Below are positions 9,263 through 17,876 of a DNA stretch of 64,000 bases, in pieces. Position 1 is the stretch's first letter. Each line of letters begins with the position of its first letter. Under the pieces are notes generated by a model. That model was given only the letters and a program-made list of their open reading frames with translations, searched no databases and was not told the origin of the DNA. This stretch comes from Shinella sp. SUS2 (GTDB lineage Bacteria; Pseudomonadota; Alphaproteobacteria; Rhizobiales; Rhizobiaceae). The position numbers were made by a program, and so were the translations under genes. The stretch spans positions 1 through 64,000 of the forward strand of contig NZ_KQ410737.1 of assembly GCF_001262505.1 (NCBI RefSeq), written 5' to 3'.

Positions 9263-9544
9263 TCACCAGCGGGTTGCCTCCCCAGGTGCCGCCGCCTCGA
9301 CGGCCAGGGCATGCAGGCCCGCATCGAACTCCGCCTTCACCAGATCGTTGATCGCCCGGTGGCGCGCCACGCGGCTCATGCCGGCAAAGGCGGAAGCGAC
9401 GATGCGCACGCGCATATGCGTTTCCCCCTCGCCGTTAAAATCCGGTTGATGGCCGGCATGCAGGTGACTCTCGTTGAGGACATCGAGCCGCTCCGGCGCG
9501 AAGGCCGCGGTCAGCTTTTCGGTGATGCTGGACTTCATGGACAT
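9263..9544 (-). CDS. bolA: BolA family transcriptional/Fe-S regulator
   Basis: A 93-residue BolA-fold protein. The segment with HLHAGH and the MSRVARHRAIND helix match the family's class II KH-like fold. BolA proteins pair with monothiol glutaredoxins in Fe-S and iron sensing and in stress morphology. I chose the ATG at 9544 (MSMKSSITEK) because the longer frame reads through the divergent promoter region. It converges with the CorC-like gene with no spacing and diverges from the J-domain gene. Confidence 0.9.
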   Translation of the reverse strand: MSMKSSITEKLTAAFAPERLDVLNESHLHAGHQPDFNGEGETHMRVRIVASAFAGMSRVARHRAINDLVKAEFDAGLHALAVEAAAPGEATRW

Positions 9545-9662
9545 GGCAGACCTTCGGCGGCGGAAACCGTGCGCCGCAATGCACAAAATGGTTCCACAAA
9601 GCCAGCAACAATCCGCTTTGTCAATTCTTGTTGCAGGCCATCCTGAACCCCATAATGGGGCC

Positions 9663-10286
9663 ATGAAACTCGATTCCAAATACTTCGACCGCATCCGCAC
9701 GAAGCGGCGCATGGAGCGTCCGGAACGTTCCGCGCCGACCTGTCAGTGGGATGGCTGCGAAGAGAATGCCGTGCATCGCGCGCCCGTCGGCCGCAATGCC
9801 GAAGGCCAGTATTTCATGTTCTGCTTCGAGCACGTCAAGGAATACAACAAGGGTTACAATTACTTCTCCGGCCTCTCCGACGGCGAGATCGCCCGCTACC
9901 AGAAGGAGGCGATCACCGGTCACCGTCCGACCTGGACGATCGGCGTCAACAAGGCCGCCAAGAACGGCCCCGCGCAGGGCACGGCACGCTCGGGTTCCGC
10001 CGGGGCAAATCAGCGCATCCGCGACCCCTTCGGCTTTTTCCCCGAAGGCAAAGGCCGCCGGCCGCAGATGGAGCCGCGCGCGAGAAAGCTGAAAACGCTG
10101 GAGGCGAAGGCCTATGATACACTCGGTCTTTCCGCCGATGCGACAGCACAGGATATCAAGACCGCCTACAAAGCCCTTGTCAAAAAGCATCACCCCGATG
10201 CAAATGGCGGAGATAGAGGCTCGGAAGAGCGTTTTCGCGCGGTCATCCAAGCATATCAATTGTTAAAGCAGGCCGGCTTCTGCTAG
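9663..10286 (+). CDS. DnaJ-domain protein with C-terminal J domain
   Basis: A 207-residue protein. The J domain is at the C-terminus (about residues 149-207) with the HPD tripeptide at about 177-179, so it should stimulate an Hsp70 ATPase. The N-terminal half has a cysteine cluster (CQWDGC, then CFEH about 20 residues later) that could bind a metal; this is seen in the sequence but its function is unknown. No G/F or classical zinc-finger domain is present. It lies upstream of cobS, the arrangement I recall from other rhizobia, though a link to cobaltochelatase assembly is only inference. Confidence 0.85.
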   Translation: MKLDSKYFDRIRTKRRMERPERSAPTCQWDGCEENAVHRAPVGRNAEGQYFMFCFEHVKEYNKGYNYFSGLSDGEIARYQKEAITGHRPTWTIGVNKAAKNGPAQGTARSGSAGANQRIRDPFGFFPEGKGRRPQMEPRARKLKTLEAKAYDTLGLSADATAQDIKTAYKALVKKHHPDANGGDRGSEERFRAVIQAYQLLKQAGFC

Positions 10287-10402
10287 AGCATTTTGCGGCC
10301 GGACGGAATCGCCCGGTTTCGCACGATGCTATCAGGCAAAGGCGCAGTCGGCGTGCACTAGGATATTGGGGTGGAGGCAAACCCACCGCCCGCGGAGACG
10401 TG

Positions 10403-11401
10403 ATGAGCAAGATGGATCTCGATATTTCCAACCTCCCCGATACCACGGTATCCGTTCGGGAGGTTTTCGGCATTGATACGGACCTCAAGGTCCCGGCCTA
10501 CTCCAAGGCGGACGCTTACGTACCGGACCTCGACCCGGACTACCTGTTCGACCGGGAAACCACCCTCGCCATTCTCGCGGGCTTTGCGCACAATCGCCGC
10601 GTCATGGTCTCCGGCTACCACGGCACGGGCAAGTCGACCCATATCGAGCAGGTCGCCGCGCGCCTCAACTGGCCGTGCGTGCGCGTCAACCTCGACAGCC
10701 ATGTCAGCCGTATCGACCTCGTCGGTAAGGACGCGATCGTCGTCAAGGACGGCTTGCAGGTCACCGAATTCAAGGACGGCATCCTGCCCTGGGCCTACCA
10801 GCACAATGTCGCGCTCGTCTTCGACGAATACGACGCCGGCCGCCCGGATGTGATGTTCGTCATCCAGCGCGTGCTGGAATCCGCCGGCCGCCTGACCCTG
10901 CTCGACCAGAGCCGCGTCATCCGCCCGCACCCCGCCTTCCGCCTGTTCGCGACGGCCAACACGGTCGGCCTCGGCGATACGACGGGCCTCTATCACGGCA
11001 CGCAGCAGATCAACCAGGCACAGATGGACCGCTGGTCGATCGTCACCACGCTGAACTACCTGCCGCACGATCACGAAGTCAGCATCGTCGCCGCCAAGGT
11101 GAAGCGCCTGGCCTCCGGCAAGGACGGCCGTGACACGATCTCGCGCATGGTTCGCGTTGCCGATCTCACCCGCGCCGCCTTCATCAACGGCGACCTCTCG
11201 ACTGTGATGAGCCCGCGTACGGTCATCACCTGGGGTGAAAACGCCGAGATCTTCGGTGATCTCGCCTTTGCCTTCCGTGTCACCTTCCTCAACAAATGTG
11301 ACGAGCTGGAACGGACGCTGGTCGCGGAACTCTATCAGCGCGCCTTCGGTGTGGAGCTGAAGGAAAGTGCCGCCAACATCGTGCTGGAGGCGACGGCCTA
11401 G
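10403..11401 (+). CDS. cobS: Cobaltochelatase subunit CobS
   Basis: A 332-residue AAA+ ATPase subunit of the aerobic cobaltochelatase, which inserts cobalt into hydrogenobyrinic acid a,c-diamide with CobN and CobT. Walker A is GYHGTGKST; the Walker B segment is LVFDEYDAG. The sequence is close to the Pseudomonas denitrificans protein over its full length. The start could be the GTG at 10400 or the ATG at 10403; I took the ATG. cobT follows after 16 bases. The large subunit gene cobN is not in the window. Confidence 0.96.
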   Translation: MSKMDLDISNLPDTTVSVREVFGIDTDLKVPAYSKADAYVPDLDPDYLFDRETTLAILAGFAHNRRVMVSGYHGTGKSTHIEQVAARLNWPCVRVNLDSHVSRIDLVGKDAIVVKDGLQVTEFKDGILPWAYQHNVALVFDEYDAGRPDVMFVIQRVLESAGRLTLLDQSRVIRPHPAFRLFATANTVGLGDTTGLYHGTQQINQAQMDRWSIVTTLNYLPHDHEVSIVAAKVKRLASGKDGRDTISRMVRVADLTRAAFINGDLSTVMSPRTVITWGENAEIFGDLAFAFRVTFLNKCDELERTLVAELYQRAFGVELKESAANIVLEATA

Positions 11402-11417
11402 GGCCCGGTAGAAGCGC

Positions 11418-13319
11418 ATGGCAGCTCGCGGAGACAATTCGAAGCCGAGGCCCGGCGGCGTGGTCGACATGGAGCCGTTCCGCCGCGCCGTGAGCGGTTG
11501 CGTCCGCGCCGTCTCCGGCGATGGCGAGGTGGAGGTCACCTTCGCCAACGAGCGGCCCGGAATGACTGGCGAGCGCATTCGCCTGCCGGAACTGACGAAG
11601 CGTCCCTCGCCCACCGAAGTCGCGATCACCCGCGGCCTCGGTGATTCGATGGCGCTGCGCAAGGCCTGCCACGACGCTCGCATCCACGCCACCATGTCGC
11701 CGCAGGGTGCCGACGCCCGCGCGATCTTCGACGCGGTCGAACAGGCACGCGTCGAGGCCATCGGCTCCAACCGCATGCCGGGCATGGCGCAGAACCTCAC
11801 CACCATGCTGACGGAGAAATACGCCAAGGCGAATTTCGGCGCGATCACCCGTCAGGCAGATGCGCCCCTCGAAGAGGCCGTCGCGCTCATTGTGCGTGAA
11901 AAACTCACGGGCCAGGCCCCGCCTGCCTCCGCCGGCAAGGTGCTGGACCTCTGGCGCGACTTCATCACCGACAAGGCCGGCAAGGACATGGACGGCCTGA
12001 CCGCCGCCATCAACGACCAGCAGGCCTTTTCCCGCGTGGTGCGCAATATGCTCGCCTCGATGAACGTCGCAGAACAGTATGGCGAGGACGAAACCGAGCC
12101 TGACGATTCGGAGACGCCCGAGGACGAGAATCAGCCGCGCAGCGACGAACAGGAAGACAACGAGAGCCAGGAAGACGCTGGCGACGACGCCGCACCTGCC
12201 GACGAGAACGAGACGTCCGACGAGCAGATGGACGAAGGCGAGATGGACGGCGCGGAAATCTCCGACGACGACCTCGTCGATGACGACGGCGACGACAGCG
12301 AAACGCCGGGCGAGGTCCGCCGCCCGAACCATCCCTTTACCGACTTCAACGAGAAGGTCGACTATTCGGTCTTCACACAGGAATTCGACGAGACGATCAC
12401 CGCGGAGGAACTCTGCGACGAGGCCGAACTCGACCGCCTGCGCGCCTTCCTCGACAAACAGCTTGCCCACCTTCAGGGCGCGGTCGGCCGCCTCGCCAAC
12501 CGCCTGCAGCGCCGCTTGATGGCGCAGCAGAACCGCGCCTGGGAGTTCGACCTCGAGGAGGGCTACCTCGACAGCGCCCGCCTGCAACGCATCATCATCG
12601 ATCCGATGCAGCCGCTCTCGTTCAAGCGTGAGAAGGACACCACCTTCCGCGATACGGTCGTGACGCTCCTCATCGACAATTCCGGCTCGATGCGCGGCCG
12701 GCCGATCACCGTCGCTGCCACCTGCGCCGACATCCTGGCCCGCACGCTGGAGCGCTGCGGCGTGAAGGTCGAGATCCTCGGCTTCACCACCAAGGCGTGG
12801 AAGGGCGGCCAGTCACGCGAGAAATGGCTCGGCAGCGGCAAGCCGCAATCGCCCGGCCGCCTCAACGACCTGCGCCACATCGTCTACAAGGGCGCCGACG
12901 CCCCGTGGCGCCGTGCAAGGCGCAATCTCGGCCTGATGATGCGCGAAGGCCTGCTGAAGGAAAACATCGACGGCGAGGCGCTGATCTGGGCACACGACCG
13001 CCTACTCGCCCGCCCGGAGCAGCGCCGTATCCTGATGATGATCTCGGATGGTGCGCCGGTCGATGATTCGACACTTTCAGTGAACCCCGGCAATTATCTG
13101 GAGCGGCACCTGCGCGCCGTCATCGACCAGATCGAGACCCGCTCGCCGGTCGAACTTCTCGCCATCGGCATCGGCCACGACGTGACACGCTACTATCGCC
13201 GCGCCGTGACGATCGTCGATGCCGACGAACTGGCTGGCGCCATGACGGAACAGCTCGCCTCGCTCTTCGCCGACGAGGCCACCAGCCGACGCCCTGCCGG
13301 CCGCCGCCGTGCCGGCTGA
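11418..13319 (+). CDS. cobT: Cobaltochelatase subunit CobT
   Basis: A 633-residue partner of CobS in the ATP-dependent cobalt insertion complex. After the N-terminal domain there is a strongly acidic Asp/Glu/Gln linker (about residues 218-300), then a von Willebrand factor A domain whose MIDAS motif DNSGS starts near residue 420. The VWA-plus-AAA+ pairing mirrors the BchD/BchI parts of magnesium chelatase. Length and order are standard for the aerobic B12 pathway. The next gene starts about 30 bases after the stop, so they may be cotranscribed. Confidence 0.96.
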   Translation: MAARGDNSKPRPGGVVDMEPFRRAVSGCVRAVSGDGEVEVTFANERPGMTGERIRLPELTKRPSPTEVAITRGLGDSMALRKACHDARIHATMSPQGADARAIFDAVEQARVEAIGSNRMPGMAQNLTTMLTEKYAKANFGAITRQADAPLEEAVALIVREKLTGQAPPASAGKVLDLWRDFITDKAGKDMDGLTAAINDQQAFSRVVRNMLASMNVAEQYGEDETEPDDSETPEDENQPRSDEQEDNESQEDAGDDAAPADENETSDEQMDEGEMDGAEISDDDLVDDDGDDSETPGEVRRPNHPFTDFNEKVDYSVFTQEFDETITAEELCDEAELDRLRAFLDKQLAHLQGAVGRLANRLQRRLMAQQNRAWEFDLEEGYLDSARLQRIIIDPMQPLSFKREKDTTFRDTVVTLLIDNSGSMRGRPITVAATCADILARTLERCGVKVEILGFTTKAWKGGQSREKWLGSGKPQSPGRLNDLRHIVYKGADAPWRRARRNLGLMMREGLLKENIDGEALIWAHDRLLARPEQRRILMMISDGAPVDDSTLSVNPGNYLERHLRAVIDQIETRSPVELLAIGIGHDVTRYYRRAVTIVDADELAGAMTEQLASLFADEATSRRPAGRRRAG

Positions 13320-13350
13320 AGCAGCGGCGCAGCGGCGTAACGGAGGCCTT

Positions 13351-14352
13351 TTGCGAGGTCTCCAGCTCCTCTCCGCCACCATCGCGCTTTCGCTGCCGTT
13401 GCCGAAGGCTGCAACGGGGGAGGCCGTCGAGCTACCGGTCACCAGCAACACCATCACACATTTCACCTTCAGCTCTGACCAACGCACCTTCGGCAAGCTC
13501 GAATTCCTCGGCGGCATCAGCTATTCGTCCAGCAATCCCCTGCTTGGCGCGGTCTCGGCGATCCGCTTTCGCCCCGACCGCCAGGATTTCGTCGCCGTGC
13601 TTGATACCGGCCACTGGCTCACCGGCCGCATCGAGCGGGACGCTGAAGGCCGGCTGAGCGGTCTTGCCGATCTCAAGGCCCGTTCGATGCTCAACGACAA
13701 GGGCCAGGACGAGAACGTTAAGTACCAGATGGACGCCGAAGGCCTTGCCCTCGGCAAGGGTGAGGTACTGGTGAGCTTCGAGAACCTCCACCGTATAGAT
13801 ACCTACCCCGATCCGGGCTTCATGGAGGAAAGGCCTGCACGCCGCCTCGCCCTGCCCTTTCCCCTGCGCGAGCTGCGCAGCAACCGCGGCATGGAGACGC
13901 TGGCAATGTCGCCGGAGGCGGGGCCGCTCGGTGCGGTACCGGTCACCGTCACGGAACGCAGCCTCGACGCCGATGGGAACGTCTTCGCCGCCGTACTCGG
14001 CGGCCCGCGCGCCGGTATCTTCGCGGTCACCCGCAACGACCCGTGGGACATCACCGACGGCGCCTTCCTGCCGAATGGCGACCTCCTGTTGCTGGAGCGC
14101 CGCTTCCGCCTCTCTGACGGCATCGGCATGCGCATCCGCCGGATCGAGGGTCAAAAGATCCGCCCCGGCGCCGTGGTCGATGGCGACGTGCTGATCGACG
14201 TCGATCTCAGCCACCAGATCGACAACATGGAAGGACTGGACGTCGTCGCCATGGCGGATGACGACATCCGCCTCATCGTCGTTTCCGACGACAACCACTC
14301 CATTCTCCAGCGCAACCTCATGCTGGAGTTCCGCCTGCTTCCGGAAAAGTAA
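13351..14352 (+). CDS. Exported esterase-like/phytase family protein
   Basis: A protein of about 334 residues with an N-terminal signal sequence, then a beta-propeller-like body matching the 'esterase-like activity of phytase' family (DUF-type; for example the DAEGLAL and NMEGLDV repeats with acidic residues). I favour the TTG at 13351, preceded by AACGGAGG with good spacing; a GTG at 13309 would give a longer form overlapping cobT. Its substrate is not known, and the family name should not be read as proof of phytase activity. It follows cobT as in other rhizobia. Confidence 0.75.
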   Translation: MRGLQLLSATIALSLPLPKAATGEAVELPVTSNTITHFTFSSDQRTFGKLEFLGGISYSSSNPLLGAVSAIRFRPDRQDFVAVLDTGHWLTGRIERDAEGRLSGLADLKARSMLNDKGQDENVKYQMDAEGLALGKGEVLVSFENLHRIDTYPDPGFMEERPARRLALPFPLRELRSNRGMETLAMSPEAGPLGAVPVTVTERSLDADGNVFAAVLGGPRAGIFAVTRNDPWDITDGAFLPNGDLLLLERRFRLSDGIGMRIRRIEGQKIRPGAVVDGDVLIDVDLSHQIDNMEGLDVVAMADDDIRLIVVSDDNHSILQRNLMLEFRLLPEK

Positions 14353-14386
14353 AGAGCCGCCCTGCAAACGCCGGACGGCTCTTCTT
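14353..14386. terminator. Bidirectional terminator between convergent genes
   Basis: AGAGCCG (14353-14359) pairs with CGGCTCT (14376-14382). It is followed by TTCTTC on the plus strand and, read from the other side, by a T-rich run. It sits between the phytase-like gene and the reverse-strand transporter gene, so it can end both transcripts. Confidence 0.6.
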
Positions 14387-14407
14387 CATTCACCATTTCC
14401 ACTCGTC

Positions 14408-15046
14408 TCAAGTGGTCTTTTCAACACCCGGCATCGGCTTCAGCCTGCTCATCAGCGCGCCATAGGGCAGCAGCATGGCGATACCGACCAGCATCTTTAC
14501 CGTAAAGTCCCCGAACGCCCAGGATACCCAGCGCGGAGCTTCCGCGGTGAGAACACCCAGTACCGGCGCCCATTCGATGGCAAAGGCATCGTTCGGTCCG
14601 AAGATGGAAAAGGCCGGCGCGAAGGCGAGGGAAAAGAACAGGATCGTATCCAGCAGCGAGCCGATCAGCGAGGCGATCAGCGGCGCGCGCCACCAGGCCT
14701 GCCGGCGGAGCTGGTTGAAGACGGAGATGTCGAGCAACTGGCCGAACAGGAAAGCCGAGCCGGACGCGATCGCGATACGCGGCGAGGCGACCGCGAAGGA
14801 GAACACCACTGCCACGAGGAAACCGGCCGCAACGACACGGCGCGCGACACGCGGCCCGAACTGGCGGTTGGTGAGGTCCGTGATGAGGAAGGCGACCGGA
14901 TAGGTGAAGGCGCCATAGGTCAGGAGATCGCCGAGGGCGATGCCGAACAGTTCGCCTGAGAGCGGGTATTGCACGAGCACGTTTGACGCGACGACGACGG
15001 CCGTCATCAGGAGGACATAGAGAATCGTAATGCGGTTCGCTTGCAT
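14408..15046 (-). CDS. Queuosine precursor transporter (YhhQ/VUT family)
   Basis: A 212-residue membrane protein with about six hydrophobic segments. The family signatures are visible: LTDLTNRQFG after the third segment and SFVFG-like SGSAFLFGQLLDI, which match the VUT/COG1738 group now known as importers of preQ0 or preQ1. It would feed queuosine synthesis for tRNA wobble position 34. The window also encodes GluQRS (44563-45471), which modifies queuosine-containing tRNA-Asp. The gene follows rpmB on the reverse strand with a structured leader between them. Confidence 0.88.
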   Translation of the reverse strand: MQANRITILYVLLMTAVVVASNVLVQYPLSGELFGIALGDLLTYGAFTYPVAFLITDLTNRQFGPRVARRVVAAGFLVAVVFSFAVASPRIAIASGSAFLFGQLLDISVFNQLRRQAWWRAPLIASLIGSLLDTILFFSLAFAPAFSIFGPNDAFAIEWAPVLGVLTAEAPRWVSWAFGDFTVKMLVGIAMLLPYGALMSRLKPMPGVEKTT

Positions 15047-15086
15047 TTTTTTACCCTGGGTGATGCCACCAGCTGGAGTGGATGAA

Positions 15087-15115
15087 GCAATTCCAGGAGT
15101 TGCGCCCGGAATTGC
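15087..15115 (-). promoter_or_regulatory. Inverted repeat in the leader of the queuosine transporter gene
   Basis: GCAATTCC (15087-15094) and GGAATTGC (15108-15115) form a perfect 8-bp stem with a 13-base loop, about 40-70 bases before the start codon. A further short helix and an A-rich run lie next to the ATG on the reverse strand. A ligand-controlled leader is possible given the gene's function, but I do not recognise a known preQ1 riboswitch consensus. Confidence 0.35.
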
Positions 15116-15143
15116 GCTTTTTGCGCCACGCTATGCACACAGC

Positions 15144-15178
15144 ATTGAGGCCTGGCCGGAACCCGGTCAAGCCTCAAT
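15144..15178 (-). other. Strong stem-loop downstream of rpmB
   Basis: A near-perfect 16-bp stem with a 3-base loop: ATTGAGGC/GCCTCAAT at the base, continuing through CCGG/CCGG at the tip. It lies 28 bases after the rpmB stop. No U-run follows on the rpmB strand, so it may be a transcript-end stabiliser or an atypical terminator rather than a classic intrinsic terminator. Confidence 0.5.
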
Positions 15179-15205
15179 AAAAGCAGCGCAGCTTAGGGCC
15201 TGAAA

Positions 15206-15502
15206 TCAGGCAGCGACAGCAGCAGCGGTCTTCTTGGCGATCTGGCGGCGCAGCAGGCGAGCGCGCATCGACAGTTCGTTCTCTTCAGCCTTCAGAAGGA
15301 AGGCGTCGAGGCCACCGCGGTGCTCGACCGAGCGGAGGGCAGCAGCGGAAACGCGAAGACGGAAACGCTGGCCGAGGGCATCGGAAATCAGCGTGACATT
15401 GCACAGGTTCGGCAGGAACTTGCGCTTCGTCTTGTTGTTTGCGTGGCTCACATTGTTGCCCGACTGGACGCCCTTGCCGGTCAATTCGCAACTACGGGAC
15501 AT
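15206..15502 (-). CDS. rpmB: 50S ribosomal protein L28
   Basis: A 98-residue ribosomal protein, the normal length for alphaproteobacterial L28. It begins MSRSCELTGKGVQSGNNVSH and contains the conserved NNKTKRKFLPNL stretch. It is a structural component of the large subunit. A consensus-like promoter precedes it and a stable stem-loop follows, so it is probably transcribed alone. Confidence 0.97.
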   Translation of the reverse strand: MSRSCELTGKGVQSGNNVSHANNKTKRKFLPNLCNVTLISDALGQRFRLRVSAAALRSVEHRGGLDAFLLKAEENELSMRARLLRRQIAKKTAAAVAA

Positions 15503-15590
15503 GGTACACCTATTTTTCTTGGTTCAGGACAATACGTTTCCGGCACCGAAACCGGCCGCAGTCCGTCTGGCCTTTTTGGAAAGTTGCGGT

Positions 15591-15619
15591 TCTATAGTCA
15601 CACGCGACGCCGACGTCAA
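15591..15619 (-). promoter_or_regulatory. Sigma-70 promoter of rpmB
   Basis: On the reverse strand TTGACG (15619-15614) and TATAGA (15596-15591) are separated by exactly 17 bases. The distance to the rpmB ATG is about 90 bases. Both hexamers are close to consensus, as expected for a ribosomal protein gene. Confidence 0.65.
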
Positions 15620-15743
15620 GCCAAACCTGCCGTTCATCGGGAATTCAGTTGCCAAGGGCCATGATTTGCAGGCAAGAGCAAATGGATCGGGCTTTTGCCA
15701 CGGCGTAGAATCGCCGCAATGGCAGACTAGGCGGAGCGTCTCA

Positions 15744-16535
15744 ATGGGAGTCGTGAAGATGAACGGGCGGGTTTGGGTTGCAGGCGCAGTCATGTCGGTT
15801 GCCCTGGCGGGTGGCGCGACGCCGCTTTCGTCGGCGGAAATCGAGCACCGCACGGATTACAGCATCCGCTTGTCCGGCCTGCCTGTGGCCACCGCCACCT
15901 TCCGCTCGGCCTTCAACGGCAACCGCTACACGATTTCCGGCAGCATGCAATCGGCCGGCCTTGCCGATATCTTCTCGAGCACCAAGGGTACGACATCGGT
16001 TTCCGGCACCGTCAGCCGCGGCCGGCTGCACGCCACGAACTATTCGGTGAACTACAAGAGCGGCAAGCGCAGCCGCGCCATCGACGTGACCTTCCACAAC
16101 GGCAATGTCATCGCCGCCAGCATGACGCCGCCGCGGCGCAAGCCGAAGAACTGGGTGCCCGTCTCCACCGCCGACATGCGCGCCGTGCTCGACCCGATCT
16201 CCGGCCTCATCATCCCGGAAGGAAGCCGTATCTGCCCGAAGACGTTGCCGATCTTCGACGGCGAAAGCCGCCTCGACCTGAAGCTGAGCTCCAAGGGCAC
16301 CAAGCCCTATTCCACCAAGGGCTTCGAGGGGGAGGTCGTCGTCTGCGGCATCCGCTTCGTCCCGAAATCCGGCTACAAGAAAGGCCGTGACGACGTGGAA
16401 TATCTGCGCAAGCTGAAGACGATGGAAATCTGGTTTGCCAAGGCCGAGGGAGCGAAGGTATATGCTCCGGTCTATGTGCAGATTCCGACCAAGCTCGGCC
16501 CTGTCACCGTCTCGGCCACGCGCTTCGGCGGTTGA
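15744..16535 (+). CDS. DUF3108 domain-containing exported protein
   Basis: A 263-residue protein with an N-terminal signal sequence (hydrophobic about residues 9-25, cleavage probably after SSA) and a DUF3108 domain over most of the rest. No catalytic motif is apparent. The family is periplasmic or outer-membrane-associated and poorly characterised. The start is the ATG at 15744, with an ATG five codons later as an alternative. It is divergent from rpmB and followed 36 bases later by a drug/metabolite exporter gene. Confidence 0.75.
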   Translation: MGVVKMNGRVWVAGAVMSVALAGGATPLSSAEIEHRTDYSIRLSGLPVATATFRSAFNGNRYTISGSMQSAGLADIFSSTKGTTSVSGTVSRGRLHATNYSVNYKSGKRSRAIDVTFHNGNVIAASMTPPRRKPKNWVPVSTADMRAVLDPISGLIIPEGSRICPKTLPIFDGESRLDLKLSSKGTKPYSTKGFEGEVVVCGIRFVPKSGYKKGRDDVEYLRKLKTMEIWFAKAEGAKVYAPVYVQIPTKLGPVTVSATRFGG

Positions 16536-16571
16536 CACATGGCTCCGGTCGGACGACCGGAGTGATCGGCC

Positions 16572-17453
16572 TTGAAGACGCGTGCAACCCTGATTGGCTT
16601 TTCGGCGATCCTGATGTGGTCGCTGCTCGCGCTCTTCACCGCGGCCTCCGGCAAGATGCCACCTTTCCAGCTCTCGGCCGTCTGCTTCCTCATCGGAAGC
16701 CTGCCCGGCATGCTCGTGCTCATCGCCCGGCCGGAGCGCGCCAGGCTGCTTCGGCAGCCGGCGAAGGTCTGGATCACGGGCATCCTCGGCCTCTTCGGCT
16801 ATCACTTCCTATATTTCACCGCGCTGCGCAACGCGCCAGCCGTGGAAGCCGGCCTCATCGCCTATCTCTGGCCGCTCCTCATCGTCGTCGGCTCGGCGCT
16901 GCTGCCGGGTGAAAAGCTGAAGTGGAACCATGTCGTCGGCGCGTTTCTCGGCCTCGGCGGCACGGTGCTCATCGTCGGCCGCAACGGCTTCGCCTTCGAC
17001 GAGGCCTACCTCATCGGCTATGGAGCAGCCTTTCTCTGTGCCTTCACCTGGTCGGGCTACTCGCTGCTCACCCGCCGCTTCGAGGCGGTCTCGACGGATG
17101 TGGTAACCGGCTTCTGCCTCGCAACCGCCCTTCTTTCGCTTGCCTGCCACCTGATGCTGGAAACCACCGTCTGGCCGCAGACGGGCTTCGAATGGCTCGC
17201 CATCGCCGGGCTCGGCCTGCTGCCGGTCGGCGCTGCCTTCTATGCCTGGGATTTCGGCGTCAAGAACGGCGACATCCAGATCCTCGGGGCCGCAAGCTAT
17301 GCCGCACCGCTGCTCTCGACGCTCGTGCTGATTCTCAGCGGCTTTGCCGAACCATCCTGGCGCATCGGCCTTGCCTGCCTGCTGGTGACGGGCGGTGCCA
17401 TCCTCGCCGCCAAGGACATGATCTTCCGCAAGACCGCAGCAAGCCTGGCCTGA
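16572..17453 (+). CDS. EamA/DMT superfamily transporter
   Basis: A 293-residue inner-membrane protein with about ten hydrophobic segments in two EamA repeats, typical of drug/metabolite exporters such as aromatic amino acid exporter YddG. The second repeat contains FLCAFTWSGYSLLTRR. The start is a TTG at 16572. The substrate cannot be told from the sequence. It converges with the cupin gene with no intergenic spacer. Confidence 0.85.
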   Translation: MKTRATLIGFSAILMWSLLALFTAASGKMPPFQLSAVCFLIGSLPGMLVLIARPERARLLRQPAKVWITGILGLFGYHFLYFTALRNAPAVEAGLIAYLWPLLIVVGSALLPGEKLKWNHVVGAFLGLGGTVLIVGRNGFAFDEAYLIGYGAAFLCAFTWSGYSLLTRRFEAVSTDVVTGFCLATALLSLACHLMLETTVWPQTGFEWLAIAGLGLLPVGAAFYAWDFGVKNGDIQILGAASYAAPLLSTLVLILSGFAEPSWRIGLACLLVTGGAILAAKDMIFRKTAASLA

Positions 17454-17876
17454 TCAGGCACCCGGCTCCCAGCCGGGAGGCGCGATCTCAAAGGATGAGA
17501 AGAGGAAGCCCGGCGAGACCGTGCAGCCAACCAGCGTCCAATCGCCGAGCGGCTCGGCCGATTGCCACCAGTTCGCCGGCACGATGATCTGCGGCCGCTC
17601 ACCGGCCGCAAGATCCGGCCCGAGCACCTGAGCCTCCGCCCGCTCCATACCGTCGCTCACCGAAAGCGCCAGCGGCCCACCGGCATAATGGTGCCAGACC
17701 TCGACCGCATCCACCACCCGATGCCAGTGCGAGCGTTCACCCCGCTCCAGGAGGTAGTAGATCGCCGTCGAATGCCCGCGCGTGCCACCCGCTGTGTCGC
17801 GAAAGGTCTGCACATACCAGCCGCCTTCCGGGTGGCGCTCCATACCGAGCCGGGCAATGATATCCTGCGGCGTCAT
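17454..17876 (-). CDS. Cupin domain protein (DUF985 / cupin_5)
   Basis: A 140-residue single-domain cupin of the DUF985 group. It carries HPEGGWYVQTFRD near the start, HWHRV, and EVWHHYAGGPL, the residues that usually line a metal or sugar site. The function is unknown; similarity to sugar epimerase-type cupins is only structural. Its start overlaps the gloB stop by one base, so it is cotranscribed with gloB. Confidence 0.85.
   Translation of the reverse strand: MTPQDIIARLGMERHPEGGWYVQTFRDTAGGTRGHSTAIYYLLERGERSHWHRVVDAVEVWHHYAGGPLALSVSDGMERAEAQVLGPDLAAGERPQIIVPANWWQSAEPLGDWTLVGCTVSPGFLFSSFEIAPPGWEPGA

Noticed and set aside
10287..10402. Possible cobalamin riboswitch upstream of cobS
   Set aside because: The 116-base interval is too short and I see no B12-box-like sequence.
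15047..15130. Known preQ1 riboswitch in the transporter leader
   Set aside because: The short preQ1-I loop and tail pattern could not be matched; only unnamed hairpins are supported.
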